This document shows positions 41,623 through 50,689 of a stretch of DNA of 64,000 nt, piece by piece (the stretch's first letter is position 1; every line of letters starts with the position of its first letter). The position numbers and the translations under genes are program-made. Below the pieces are notes generated by a model. That model had not been told where the DNA came from. It worked only from the letters and a program-made list of their open reading frames with translations, and searched no databases. Origin of the DNA: Myxococcus fulvus (GTDB lineage: Bacteria; Myxococcota; Myxococcia; Myxococcales; Myxococcaceae); NCBI RefSeq assembly GCF_900111765.1, contig NZ_FOIB01000010.1, positions 1 to 64,000 of the forward strand, read 5' to 3'.

Positions 41623-41949
41623 ATGGAACTGCAGGTCATCGAGGTGATGCTCAACTCCCAGGACCTGGCGAGGGTGCCCCTGGGAGGCCACGAGGGCATC
41701 GCGGCGCGCTTGCGGGAGGCGCTGGCGGCGGTGGGGTTGGGGACGGTGACGGGCACGAGCGCCGGGGGCGGCGTGGCCATCATCGACGTGTCGGTGCCGA
41801 AGGACCGCGTCCCGGAGGCGCTCGGCTTCCTGAAGCAGCAGCTGCGCTTGTGCGGCGCGCCGCGCACCACGGTGCTGAGCGTGGATGACACCGAGGTGCC
41901 CCTCGGCGGGGACGAGCCGTGGGGGAAGCGGACCTCGCGTCCGGACTGA
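41623..41949 (+). CDS. Small hypothetical protein, 108 aa
   Basis: A short alpha/beta protein: MELQVIEVMLNSQDLARVPL, a helix (GIAARLREALAAVG), a Gly-rich turn (GTSAGGGVAIIDVSVPK), then helix and strand (ALGFLKQQLRLCGAPRTTVL). The beta-alpha-beta pattern suggests a ferredoxin-like fold. There is no signal peptide and no motif recognised. It is preceded by a divergent regulatory region and convergent with the 366-aa hypothetical gene at 41998. Codon bias and compact fold support a real gene. Confidence 0.65.
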   Translation: MELQVIEVMLNSQDLARVPLGGHEGIAARLREALAAVGLGTVTGTSAGGGVAIIDVSVPKDRVPEALGFLKQQLRLCGAPRTTVLSVDDTEVPLGGDEPWGKRTSRPD

Positions 41950-41997
41950 GGACCGGGGCACGCGCCCTCCCGAAGAAGAGGGCGCGCGCGGGGTGCT

Positions 41998-43098
41998 TCA
42001 GAGGATGGGCGGCAGCTCCTGCTGGAGCTCGGCGCTGGTGCGCCAGCCCGCGGGCTTCAGGGGGGTGACGAACTCCAGCGTGCCGTTGGAGAGCGACACG
42101 CCGGCGGTGGTGTCCGCGCGCAGGTGGATGCGCTGGACCTTCTCGTGCAGCGCGCGGCGGGCCTCTGCGTCGCGGGCGAGCTTGCCCAGCGCCTCGATGA
42201 CCCGGGTGGCCAGGAACGCGAGCGCGCGCAGGGCCTCGGCGCTGGTGGCGCTCGCGCCCGGGGTGAGCGTGAGGGGGACGGGACGCTCCAGCAGGGCGCC
42301 CAGCTTCTCGCCGTGCTTGAGCAGCTCGCGGCGCAGCTGGAGCGGGGAGGGGACGGGCGCGTCGTCCAGGCGGATGAAGCCCAGGTAGCCCGCGTCCAGC
42401 ACGCTGACGCACTCGATGTGGTTCACGTTGATGATGACCGCGTTGGCTTCGCGGTCCCGCTCCTCCTGCAGGAGCAGGGAGCGGCCCTCGCGCGAGTCCT
42501 CGAGGATGTCCCGGACGGTGCCCGTGAAGTACGTGCCGCTGTGCAGCGACACCGTCACGCGCGGGGGGAGCAGGGGGATGCCCGCCTGCCGACGGCTGGC
42601 GATGCGCAGGAGCGCCTGGAGCGTGGTCTCGAGCCCCCGGGGCTTCATGTCCAGGAAGGCCGCCAGCGGGTCGTCGGGGCGCGACAGCTCCGGCTCGGAC
42701 TGCAGGGCGCGCTGGATGCCCTCGCGGCGGTCATGGACGTCGTCCAGGTTGGTGCACGGCTCGTGGTCCAGCGTGAGCACGCCGTCCACGAACGAGGCGA
42801 AGCTGGAGCCGGAGACGTTGCCCGCGACGTTCTGGATGACCAGCCGCTTGAGCGAGCCCTGGACGAACTCACGGCCCATCTCGTCCTCGGTCAGCGACTC
42901 GAGCGCCTGGAAGAGCGGCGTGAAGTACACCTTGGTCCACGCCTCCTCGTAGAGGTCCGCGTAGCCGTCGGCGGAGAGGCTGGCCCAGTCCACCTTCACC
43001 GGCACCTTGAAGCCGGCGACCTCGGCGAGCTGCTTCTCGAGCTGGGGGAACTGCGTCTCCTCGAACGACTTCGCCGCCTTGCGCTCCGCGAGTCCCAT
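41998..43098 (-). CDS. Hypothetical protein with possible Sm-like segment, 366 aa
   Basis: A soluble protein without signal peptide. The N-terminal third is helical (KSFEETQFPQLEKQLAEVAG). The centre (about 190-255: PPRVTVSLHSGTYFTGTVRD, later NAVIINVNHIECVSVLD) has the strand spacing of an Sm/LSm-type small barrel, although I cannot confirm it. The C-terminal third has helices ending in a short beta segment (RADTTAGVSLSNGTLEFVTP). The start at 43098 (MGLAERKAAK) is chosen because GGAG lies about 7 bases upstream. No clear operon partners. Function unknown. Confidence 0.7.
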   Translation of the reverse strand: MGLAERKAAKSFEETQFPQLEKQLAEVAGFKVPVKVDWASLSADGYADLYEEAWTKVYFTPLFQALESLTEDEMGREFVQGSLKRLVIQNVAGNVSGSSFASFVDGVLTLDHEPCTNLDDVHDRREGIQRALQSEPELSRPDDPLAAFLDMKPRGLETTLQALLRIASRRQAGIPLLPPRVTVSLHSGTYFTGTVRDILEDSREGRSLLLQEERDREANAVIINVNHIECVSVLDAGYLGFIRLDDAPVPSPLQLRRELLKHGEKLGALLERPVPLTLTPGASATSAEALRALAFLATRVIEALGKLARDAEARRALHEKVQRIHLRADTTAGVSLSNGTLEFVTPLKPAGWRTSAELQQELPPIL

Positions 43099-43218
43099 GG
43101 ATGTCTCCGTTGGCTGTCGCGCGGCAGTCTCACTCGGACGGCCCATGCACTTGCAAGTTTGATGATGCATTCGCGGACTCCAATCCGATGAGAGGACTGG
43201 AGCCCGCGAGACCCGGTG

Positions 43219-44604
43219 CTACAGGAAGGTCACCTTGCCATTGCGCTGAAAACAGACATGCGGCGTTCCATCCGTGGGGCGGATGGCGATGCTGGGCCGG
43301 GTGCCGTCCTGGATGGTGCCCAGCTGGGTGTACGTCCAGAAGCCCTGGGCGTCCGGGGTGATGAGCTCCAGCGTCGTCCCATGGCGCTGGGCGATGTGGG
43401 GCAGGCCCGCGCCGTAGGCCAGGTCATTGGAGCCGATGTTGTAGTCCCCCTGGGACGTGCGCGCGGTGCTGGTGGACAGGGGCGTGCCGAGCGTGACGTC
43501 GAAGAGGCTGCCCCAGGCCCCGGTGGGGGTCCCGTTGGCGAGCACCAGCAGGTGCTGGTTCGGCGTCAGCGCCAGGGAGGACCAGCCGGTGATGGAGGCG
43601 AGCCCGGTCAGGGAGAACGTCTCCACCGTGGTGCCCTTGACGGCGGTCAGCACGCTCCGGTTGGTGAAGTAGAGCGTGCCCGCCGCGTCGAAGAGGGCCT
43701 CACTGGTCAGGGAACCCTGGATGACCAGGGGCGTGCTCCACGTGCTGGCGCCGGTGCGGGTGGTGATGCGCGCGCCCGCCGTGCCGTCGCCGTAGGCGAT
43801 GACGGGCTGGTGGCCCTGGGCGGGGTTGAGCGCGATGGACAGGTTGACCGCGTCGTTGCGGTCCGCCAGGTCCACGGGCTCGCGCAGCCAGGTGCCGCCG
43901 ACGCGGGTGGCATACGCGACGCGCATGAGCTCCCCTCGTCCATGCTCCCCCTGGCCCTTGAGGTAGGCGACGTGGGGCGTGCCGGTGCCGGGCTCGACGG
44001 CGATGACGGGCTTGTAGGTGAACTTCCCCTCGTTGTTGAAGCCCGAGCCGTCGATCTGCTCCGTCGTCCACGACGTGCCGTTCCACAGGCCGTACCAGAG
44101 CGAGCGGTGGGTGTCGTTGAAGTAGACGATGTGGCCGCGGCCGGCGGTGTCGAACGTCAGCTCACAGAACCCGCCCGTCACGTCCGCGCTCGGGTCGATG
44201 ACGGCGTTGAGGAGCGTGTCCGTCGTGGACTCCACGTTGAAGTGGAACTCGCCCTGGGCCTTCTTCCCCGACTCCGTCTCCACCGAGACCGACAGGGTGG
44301 CGACGCCCTTGGGGGGCAGCTTCCAGGTCACCCTCTCCGCGTCCGGCTCGAGGGCGCCGGAGGTGGCGCTCCAGCTCACCGACTTGAAGGACTCCCCGGA
44401 GGCGGAGACCTTGAAGCGCTCGGCCGCGCCCTCGACGAAGCCTCCCTGGCCGCCCTCCCGCTCGATGAGCAGCGCCAGCGTGTTGTCCGTGCGTGAGGGG
44501 ATGACCTGCGTGGGGGCGTCGCCGGTCTCGCCAGCGCAGCCGGTGAACAGGCTCACCGCGCCCACCACGAGCATCCTCTTCATGATGTTGTTCCGCTGCA
44601 TCAC
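43219..44604 (-). CDS. Putative beta-propeller lipoprotein, 461 aa
   Basis: An exported lipoprotein: signal KRMLVVGAVSLFTGC with lipobox Cys. An Ig-like domain (about 40-130, FKVSASGESFKSVSWSATSG) is followed by a repetitive beta region (about 145-455). Its blades include GRGHIVYFNDTHRSLWYGLW, GTPHVAYLKGQGEHGRGELM, HQPVIAYGDGTAGARITTR and GTPHVCFQRNGKVTF. The recurrent G-PHVAY/W pattern suggests a six- or seven-bladed propeller. No catalytic motif is visible; a binding or surface role is inferred. The start may be at the second Met (MKRMLVV), 7 codons in. A perfect 11-bp dyad lies 43 bases upstream. Confidence 0.75.
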   Translation of the reverse strand: MMQRNNIMKRMLVVGAVSLFTGCAGETGDAPTQVIPSRTDNTLALLIEREGGQGGFVEGAAERFKVSASGESFKSVSWSATSGALEPDAERVTWKLPPKGVATLSVSVETESGKKAQGEFHFNVESTTDTLLNAVIDPSADVTGGFCELTFDTAGRGHIVYFNDTHRSLWYGLWNGTSWTTEQIDGSGFNNEGKFTYKPVIAVEPGTGTPHVAYLKGQGEHGRGELMRVAYATRVGGTWLREPVDLADRNDAVNLSIALNPAQGHQPVIAYGDGTAGARITTRTGASTWSTPLVIQGSLTSEALFDAAGTLYFTNRSVLTAVKGTTVETFSLTGLASITGWSSLALTPNQHLLVLANGTPTGAWGSLFDVTLGTPLSTSTARTSQGDYNIGSNDLAYGAGLPHIAQRHGTTLELITPDAQGFWTYTQLGTIQDGTRPSIAIRPTDGTPHVCFQRNGKVTFL

Positions 44605-44646
44605 TTCGTTGCTCCTGGATGAATGGGCTGACGAGAGGCTCCCGCC

Positions 44647-44673
44647 AGCCCGACACGTTCGTCGTGTCGGGCT
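44647..44673 (-). promoter_or_regulatory. Perfect 11-bp dyad upstream of the beta-propeller lipoprotein
   Basis: AGCCCGACACG-TTCGT-CGTGTCGGGCT, with perfect arms and a 5-base centre, lies 43-69 bases upstream of the lipoprotein start and 159 bases from the divergent gene. It could be an operator or a 5'-UTR hairpin. Confidence 0.5.
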
Positions 44674-44831
44674 CCATCAACGGCTGTCATTCGTGAAGGG
44701 TTTAATCCGGATACAGATGCAATGGAGAGACAGGAGTGTGATGGCGGTTGGAACCTCGCGCGTGCCTCGAGCGTCGGACCCGTCCGGGGTGTGTATGTGC
44801 TTCCCCTGGGCGGTCTGGTAGACGGGGGGGC

Positions 44832-45921
44832 ATGAGTCGACGACGTGCGCCGGAGGACCTCTCCGTGCTGTTGGGTGGGACGGAGCCGGACTGGGAGCGC
44901 CTCACCCAGGCGCTCAAGAAGCTTCCGGAGGACGTGGACCCGGTGCTCGCCGCGGGGGCGGCGCTGCGCCTGCTTTCGGAGGACGGCTCGTCCTTCTGGA
45001 GCTTCGGGCGGCACTGTCAGCAGTTGCCCGCGCCGGTCATCCGCGCGGTGTTGGAGCGGCTCGCGGGCGACGTGCGCCCGGGGGTGTTCTTCCTGCGCGA
45101 GAGCGTGGACCTGGAGGGCTCGGACGAGGCCCTGCGCGCGTCGTGGCGGATGGCGCTCCAGGGGCTGTTGGACCTGGACGTGACGTATGGCTGGGGTTCG
45201 AAGCAGCGCAAGGCGAAGCTGCGGGGGCTGGCGGAGAACCCGGTGTTGCTCCAGTCCCTCCAGACGGTGGTCGTGGCCAGCGAGGAGGTGTCCCGGGACA
45301 TGCTGGCGGTGTTGACCATCGACGCGTCCGAGGCCTCGCTCGACGCGCTCATCCCCCATGTGGAGCGGGCGGTGCTGAGCCAGGGGTGGGAATTGGACCG
45401 GCTGGAGGACCTGCGGACCCACGCGCGCTCCACGCCGGCGTTGGATGCCTTGTTCGAGCGGATGGAGGCGTTGCTCCAGGCGCGCCGCGCGCGCTCACCG
45501 GCGCTGGAGCTGGCGCGGGCGCTGGGGTTTGGTGAGCCAGCGGTCTTCATGGTTCAAGCTGTACGCGACGGGCGGGGAGGAGGGGGACGCGCGGTCGATG
45601 ACGTATCGTCACCACTGTCACCTGTCGGTCGACAGCCGGGCGCCGGACTGGCTCAGCTTCTCCATGTCCTCCTGGGACTCGGATGGGGAGCCTGGGGGGA
45701 GTGTCCCGGTCTTCGACCTCGACGGCACGGGGCTCCAGAACGACACGCTGGGGCTGGGGGTTTGTGAGGCCACGCGGATTCCCGAGTGGATGGCCCGGGC
45801 GGCGGAGCGGTTGCGGACGGAGTGGCGCTTCGAGCAGCGCTCGGTGATGACGAGCCTGAGGGGACGTCAGCGCACCCGGCTCTACGAGTGGCTGAGGGGG
45901 CGAAATCCTCCGGGAAAATAG
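44832..45921 (+). pseudogene. Hypothetical gene interrupted by a frameshift
   Basis: Reading from ATG 44832 gives a helical, HEAT-like protein (VLLGGTEPDWERLTQALKKL, later LDALIPHVERAVLSQGWELD) with good codon bias up to about 45530. After that the frame degenerates into Gly/Arg-rich sequence. In the adjacent frame a protein-like sequence continues (SSWFKLYATGGEEGDARSM, DWLSFSMSSWDSDGEPGG, WMARAAERLRTEWRFEQRSV) to a stop at 45921. One base change near 45525-45545 would join them into a protein of about 363 aa. The whole length keeps coding character, so the break is recent, a sequencing error or a programmed shift. Family not recognised. Confidence 0.6.
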
Positions 45922-45988
45922 ACCGATGATTTCGGGCCGGGTCGGCAGTCAGAGAGGTAGAAACCTCATCCCACCCCTGGAGGCACCC

Positions 45989-46408
45989 ATGAAGCCCAGC
46001 CGTCCCCGCAAGCTGTTCCTCAACCTGCCCGTCGCGGACCTGAAGCGCTCGGTCGACTTCTTCACGAAGCTGGGCTTCGAGTTCAACAAGGACTTCACCG
46101 ACGACAGCGCCACCTGCATGGTGGTGGGCGAGGACGCGTACGTGATGTTGCTGACGGACGCGCGCTTCAAGGAGTTCATCAAGAAGCCGCTGCACGACGC
46201 GACGCAGAGCACGGCGGGGACGTACGCGCTGTCCGCCAACAGCCGCGCCGAGGTCGACGAGATGGTGAAGATTGCATTGTCGTCCGGTGGCTCGAAGGCC
46301 GCGGACGCCATGGACCTGGGCTTCATGTACGGCGGGAGCTTCTACGACCCGGACGGCCACCACTGGGAGCTGGCCTTCATGGAGCCGGGGCAGATGCCGC
46401 CGCAGTAG
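45989..46408 (+). CDS. VOC/glyoxalase-like family protein
   Basis: A 139-aa vicinal-oxygen-chelate protein with one beta-alpha-beta-beta-beta pair of modules. It begins KLFLNLPVADLKRSVDFFTK LGF and ends SFYDPDGHHWELAFM, the terminal Glu of HHWEL being the usual metal ligand position. It resembles the PhnB/lactoylglutathione-lyase-related group often annotated as glyoxalase-like. The start at 45989 is supported by GGAGG about 6 bases upstream. It is convergent with the amino-acid permease gene, only 17 bases apart. Substrate unknown. Confidence 0.85.
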   Translation: MKPSRPRKLFLNLPVADLKRSVDFFTKLGFEFNKDFTDDSATCMVVGEDAYVMLLTDARFKEFIKKPLHDATQSTAGTYALSANSRAEVDEMVKIALSSGGSKAADAMDLGFMYGGSFYDPDGHHWELAFMEPGQMPPQ

Positions 46409-46425
46409 CACCGCGGCCCCTGGGC

Positions 46426-47823
46426 TCAGGGCCCACCCACCACGCTGGCCTGGGAGGCTGGCGCCTTCGCTAGTCCTTCCCTGCGTCGGCGCCAGTACAG
46501 GAAGACAGGGACGCCCGCGCCGAGCAGGAGGGTGCCCTTGAGCGCGTTGAGGGGATTGGACGCCGTGGAGCCCACCACCACGTAGAGCGCCGCCGCGATG
46601 AAGAGCAGCGGGGTGAGGGGATGGCCGGGCACCCGGTAGGACACGCGGGGCGCCTGTCCCCGCTTCTCCCGGGCGCGGTAGACGAACAGCGTGGCCGCCG
46701 TGGCGCCGAAGACGAGCCAGTCCGCGAACACCACGTAGTCGAGCAGCTCGCCGTAGGTCCCTGTCCCCGTCAGCAGGATGGCCCACGCGGCCTGGAAGAC
46801 GATGGCCGCCGCCGGCGTGTGGTGGCGTGGATGCAACCGGGCCATCCACGGGAAGAACAACCCATCCGCCGCCATCGCCTGATACACGCGCGGCGACACC
46901 AGGATGACCAGGTTGAGGAAGCCGAAGGTGGAGAGCGCCACGCCCGCCGTGATGAACGTGCGGCCCGCCGGGCCCAAGAGCCGCCCCAGCGCGTCCGCCG
47001 CCGGCGCCGAACTCGCCGCCAGTCCCCCCGCGCCCAGCGTGCGCAGGTAGGTGAGGTTCGCGAGCAGGTACACCCCCACCACGCCGATGACCCCCAGCAG
47101 CAGCGCGCGAGGCAGGTTGCGCTCCGGCTCCACCAACTCCTCCGCCACGAAGTTGGTCTGCTGCCAACCGCCATAGCTGAACAGCACCGGCACCAGCGCC
47201 GCGCCCAGCGCCAGCACGATGGAGTCCGGGGGCTCGGACGCCACCGTCTGCACCGGCGCCGCCCCCGTGAGCAGGAGCCCCGCGCCCACGAGCACCGCGA
47301 GCGCCACCAGCTTGAGCACCGTGAAGACGTTCTGCGTGAGCGCCCCCGGCCGCACCCCGAAGTAGTTGATGCCCGACAACAGGACGATGGCGCCGATGGC
47401 CAATGGGAGCCGATAGTCCGTGGGCAGCCCCGTCCATGCCAGCGTGTAGTTGGCGAACGTCACCGCCACCGCGGCGATGGCGCCCGTGGCAATCATCAAC
47501 AGCAGGCCCCAGGCGTTGAGGAACGCGGGCAGCTCGCCGAAGGCATCTCTCAGGTAGACATAGCTGCCCCCCGCCTTGGGGATGCGCTGACCCAGCTCGC
47601 CGTAGATGAACGCCCCGATGAGCGCCACCCCGCCGCCGAGCAGCCACGCCCCCAAGGTGAGGCCCGGGGTGTGCACCCGCTGGGCGACGATGGCGGGGTT
47701 GAGGAAGATGCCCGAGCCGATGATGCCGCCGATGACGAGCATCACCCCCGAGAACAGCCCCACGCGCCGCGAATAGCTTCCATCCGACGACGCCTTGGCC
47801 TCATTCGCGGCAGGAGCGCTCAT
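46426..47823 (-). CDS. APC-superfamily amino-acid permease
   Basis: A 465-aa transporter with about 12 membrane helices. The first helix carries the APC substrate-binding loop VIGGIIGSGIFLNPAIVA, and GSYVYLRDAFGELPAFLNAW in helix 3 is typical of the LAT/YfnA-type subfamily. It probably exchanges or imports amino acids across the inner membrane. The N terminus has a short cytoplasmic leader before helix 1. No binding or enzyme genes are adjacent to indicate the substrate. It is convergent with the VOC gene. Confidence 0.9.
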   Translation of the reverse strand: MSAPAANEAKASSDGSYSRRVGLFSGVMLVIGGIIGSGIFLNPAIVAQRVHTPGLTLGAWLLGGGVALIGAFIYGELGQRIPKAGGSYVYLRDAFGELPAFLNAWGLLLMIATGAIAAVAVTFANYTLAWTGLPTDYRLPLAIGAIVLLSGINYFGVRPGALTQNVFTVLKLVALAVLVGAGLLLTGAAPVQTVASEPPDSIVLALGAALVPVLFSYGGWQQTNFVAEELVEPERNLPRALLLGVIGVVGVYLLANLTYLRTLGAGGLAASSAPAADALGRLLGPAGRTFITAGVALSTFGFLNLVILVSPRVYQAMAADGLFFPWMARLHPRHHTPAAAIVFQAAWAILLTGTGTYGELLDYVVFADWLVFGATAATLFVYRAREKRGQAPRVSYRVPGHPLTPLLFIAAALYVVVGSTASNPLNALKGTLLLGAGVPVFLYWRRRREGLAKAPASQASVVGGP

Positions 47824-47880
47824 GGCCCCCGAGCATAGTCCTTGTGCGAGCGCCTCACGACACGGAGCGCGTCATGAGGT

Positions 47881-48207
47881 CTACCGGCAGCCACATCCCC
47901 TGCCCACGACCCAGAGGCAGCACGAGGCGTCCGCGAAACAGGCGTCCCGGTTCTTGCCCGAGCACTGGCAGCCGGAGGCCGACGAGCAGTGGACCTCGTC
48001 GCGGGTGTCCTCCTCGCACGCCACGCCATCGTGGTCTGCGTCGAGGTCCGCGCGGCACTCCGGGTCGGCCTCGTAGTCCATCTGCGCGGCCAGCCGGGTG
48101 GGGTAGTCGCTGCAATTCGTATCGATACAGTCCAAGCCGAGCAGTCGCCCACAGCCCGTGAGGAAGACGGCCAGGAACATCCAGGAGACGAAGAGGAGGT
48201 TGTGCAT
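47881..48207 (-). CDS. Excalibur-domain lipoprotein, 108 aa
   Basis: A small exported lipoprotein: signal MHNLLFVSWMFLAVFLTGC, then NCSDYPTRLAAQMDYEADPE and CRADLDADHDGVACEED. The last two segments match the excalibur (extracellular Ca-binding) domain, with the DADHDGVACE calcium loop. The C-terminal 45 residues hold eight cysteines (CSSASGCQCSGKNRDACF, ASCCLWVVGRGCGC) that probably form disulfides. The start at 48207 gives the signal peptide. It is divergent from the 311-aa exported protein gene about 100 bp away. Surface binding role inferred. Confidence 0.75.
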   Translation of the reverse strand: MHNLLFVSWMFLAVFLTGCGRLLGLDCIDTNCSDYPTRLAAQMDYEADPECRADLDADHDGVACEEDTRDEVHCSSASGCQCSGKNRDACFADASCCLWVVGRGCGCR

Positions 48208-48307
48208 CCTCCAGGCTCTACCGAAGCCTTGTTTCCGGCCACATACCCCGCCAGGAGTAGAGTGTTCCCGACCCCTCCCACGGTGGGAGACGTTGCTGGA
48301 GGAACAC

Positions 48308-49243
48308 ATGTCGCGCGGGCTCTCCCTGAGGTTGTCGGCCGCCCTGGCGGTGCTCGTCCCCGTTGTCGGAGTGGCGGGCGGCGTGGAGGACGCGAAGCGC
48401 CTGGTCTCGCTCGAGGTGTCCGACGGCGAGCGGGAGACGCTGCGACAGGGATTGGCGAGCGCGCCGTTCGCGGAGGTGGCCCCCGCGCTGCTGCCGACGC
48501 TGGTGGAGGGGCCCGGGGTCTCGCCTTCTCCCTGTGAACCGCTACTGGCGGGAGCACGCTCACCTCGGAGCAAGGCCTTCTGCGCTGCACAGGCGGTCTG
48601 GTCCGAGCAGCTCGCGCGAGGCGAGGCTTCCGCCAGGGCCGACGTGCTCGTGAAGCTGCTGGCCTCCGCGAAGGAGGCTCGGACGGTGTCCTTCCTGCTG
48701 ACGGATGTCTGCGTCGAAGCGGGGTGGAGTCCCAGGGCCGAGGCGATGGTCGCGAGGGTGAGGGATGCTGGCGTGGCGCCTGAGCAGGCGGCGAACTGTC
48801 TGCTGCTCCGAGGGGATGTGTCGAAACACCTTCCCGCCGCGCTGCGGGTGGTGAAACGCGCGGAGCCGGGCCTTCCTCGCACCTGGCGGAGGTCCCAGGT
48901 CTACCTCTCCGTCTTCAACATCGGCGACCGCGTGCACGAGCTCGCCGCCGCCAGGCGGAACGAACTGGTGGACTACGGCTTCCACCTGCTCGCGCAAGAC
49001 GAGGCCGAGGGCGCCTCGGATGCCGCGTACTTCACCGCGCGTTACCTGGGCTTCGTGCTGAAGGTCCCTGGTGAGTTCGCTCCTGACTCCACGCTGGAGA
49101 AGTACCAGGGCCCACACGGCCTGACCCCGCGATACTTCGCCGACACCGTCAAGAACGCGCTGCACTGGCGCGAAGCCTCCAGACCATGGTCATCACGGCG
49201 AGAGCTCGGCGACAGCGCGGGAAGGCCTGTCCCGCGCCGGTGA
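48308..49243 (+). CDS. Hypothetical exported protein, 311 aa
   Basis: Starts with a signal peptide (MSRGLSLRLSAALAVLVPVV, cleavage near VAG-GV). The mature part is helical with cysteines spread through it, for example LLTDVCVEAG and QAANCLLLRG, and HEAT/TPR-like helices. No enzymatic motif seen. GGAGG lies about 5 bases before the ATG at 48308. A probable terminator lies about 225 bases downstream of its stop (49466-49496). Family not recognised. Confidence 0.7.
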   Translation: MSRGLSLRLSAALAVLVPVVGVAGGVEDAKRLVSLEVSDGERETLRQGLASAPFAEVAPALLPTLVEGPGVSPSPCEPLLAGARSPRSKAFCAAQAVWSEQLARGEASARADVLVKLLASAKEARTVSFLLTDVCVEAGWSPRAEAMVARVRDAGVAPEQAANCLLLRGDVSKHLPAALRVVKRAEPGLPRTWRRSQVYLSVFNIGDRVHELAAARRNELVDYGFHLLAQDEAEGASDAAYFTARYLGFVLKVPGEFAPDSTLEKYQGPHGLTPRYFADTVKNALHWREASRPWSSRRELGDSAGRPVPRR

Positions 49244-49465
49244 GCGTCAAGGCACCTGTCGCGTGAGAGGGTTCAGCCGGTGCTTTTCAGCTCCGGCGGG
49301 CCCTCACACCAGAGGTGCGGGTGGGGCTGCCCGGGTAGAACTCTTCACCGTGGACCCACGGACCGTCATGGCCACGCTGGAGGCTCGGCTGTAGCCGGCT
49401 CGCCGCCTCCCATGCGTCTGGCTTCTGGGACGCGGGCCCAGTGTCAGCCAGCGCACAGTCTTCCT

Positions 49466-49496
49466 GCCCTGACGGCGTGCGTCGGGGCTTTTCGTT
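49466..49496 (+). terminator. Probable intrinsic terminator
   Basis: A 9-bp stem GCCCTGACG / CGTCGGGGC (one G-U pair) with loop GCGTG is followed by TTTTCGTT. It lies in the 281-bp gap after the exported-protein gene and only about 30 bases before the kinase start, so it insulates the signalling operon. The gap holds no supported gene. Confidence 0.5.
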
Positions 49497-49524
49497 CGGG
49501 TGGTTCAGACACCATCTTCCAGGA

Positions 49525-50667
49525 ATGGAGCCCCGCGCCGAATCCCCAGGACGAGCGAAGGACGAGGAACGCGCGCGCGCCACCATCCTCAACGTCAATG
49601 ACACGCCCGCGGTCCTCTACCTCACCAGCCGCATCCTCACGGTGGCTGGCTACCACGTGGTGGAGGCGACCAGCGGAACGGAGGCGCTCCGGCTGGCGGG
49701 CGGGCGTCCGGACATGGTGTTGCTGGATGTCCACCTGCCGGACATCGACGGATACGAGGTCTGCCGGCGCCTGCGGGCGCGGGAGGAGACGCGCGACCTC
49801 TTGATTGCGCACCTGTCCGCCGTCTCCGTCAGTCGCGAGGACCGGCTGCGCGGGCTGGCGCAGGGGGCGGATGCCTACTGGACCACCCCGCTGGAGGATG
49901 ACGAGCTACTGGCGAACGTGGAGGCGCTCCTCCGCCTGCAGTCCCGCGCGCAGGCGGCGGTGCACGCCCGCGACGAGTTCATGTCCATCGCGGCGCACGA
50001 GCTGAGGACGCCGCTGACGGCGCTCCGGCTCAACCTGGAGCGGCTGGTCCACCACCTCACCCGGGTTCCCGGGGACATGGTGGCGCGACGCACCGTGGAG
50101 GCCAGCACCACGCCCGCGCTCCGGCAGCTGGTGCGACTGCAGCAGCTGTTGGACACGCTGCTGGACGTGTCGCGGGTGGGCAGCCGCAAGCTGCGGCTGG
50201 ACATCGAGGTGTTCGACCTGGCCGAGGCCGCGCGCGAGGTGGCCGGGCGGCTGGCGATGTCGGCCCGCGCGGCGGGCACCGAGCTGTCCCTGGCGCTCCC
50301 CCTGGGACCCGCGCTGCTCATGGGAGACCGGCTCCGGCTGGAGCAGGTCATCAGCAACCTGCTCGCCAATGCCTTCCGTTATGGGGACAGCAAGCCCATC
50401 TGGCTCACGGTGGAGGAGCACCCGGACGCGCTGTGGCTGAGCGTGACGGACCAGGGCATCGGCATCGCGAAGCAGGACCAGGCGCGCATCTTCAACCGCT
50501 TCGAGCGCGCGTCGAGCACGGGGCGCGCGGATGGCCTGGGCCTGGGCCTGTTCATCGCGCGGGAGATCGTCATCGCCCATGGCGGCACGCTCAGCGTCGA
50601 GAGCGAGCCGGGCCAGGGGGCCACGTTCCATGTGACACTGCCCCGTCATCGGACGGCGGCCTACTGA
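49525..50667 (+). CDS. Receiver domain-histidine kinase hybrid
   Basis: A 380-aa soluble hybrid. An N-terminal receiver (about 18-138) has ILNVNDTPAVLYL, phospho-acceptor Asp68 in MVLLDVHLPDIDGYEV and AYWTTPLEDDEL. The conserved receiver Lys before Pro is Thr, as in a large subfamily of such hybrids. HisKA follows with His158 in EFMSIAAHELRTPLTALRLN. HATPase_c has N-box ISNLLANAFRYGD, TDQGIGI and GLGLGLFIAREI. There is no sensor or membrane segment. It is the first gene of an operon with the KaiC-like ATPase (22 bases on) and a response regulator. A weak AGGA site abuts the start; a longer in-frame start from 49441 is less likely. Confidence 0.9.
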   Translation: MEPRAESPGRAKDEERARATILNVNDTPAVLYLTSRILTVAGYHVVEATSGTEALRLAGGRPDMVLLDVHLPDIDGYEVCRRLRAREETRDLLIAHLSAVSVSREDRLRGLAQGADAYWTTPLEDDELLANVEALLRLQSRAQAAVHARDEFMSIAAHELRTPLTALRLNLERLVHHLTRVPGDMVARRTVEASTTPALRQLVRLQQLLDTLLDVSRVGSRKLRLDIEVFDLAEAAREVAGRLAMSARAAGTELSLALPLGPALLMGDRLRLEQVISNLLANAFRYGDSKPIWLTVEEHPDALWLSVTDQGIGIAKQDQARIFNRFERASSTGRADGLGLGLFIAREIVIAHGGTLSVESEPGQGATFHVTLPRHRTAAY

Positions 50668-50689
50668 GGGATTGAAAGGGAGGCGTTTC

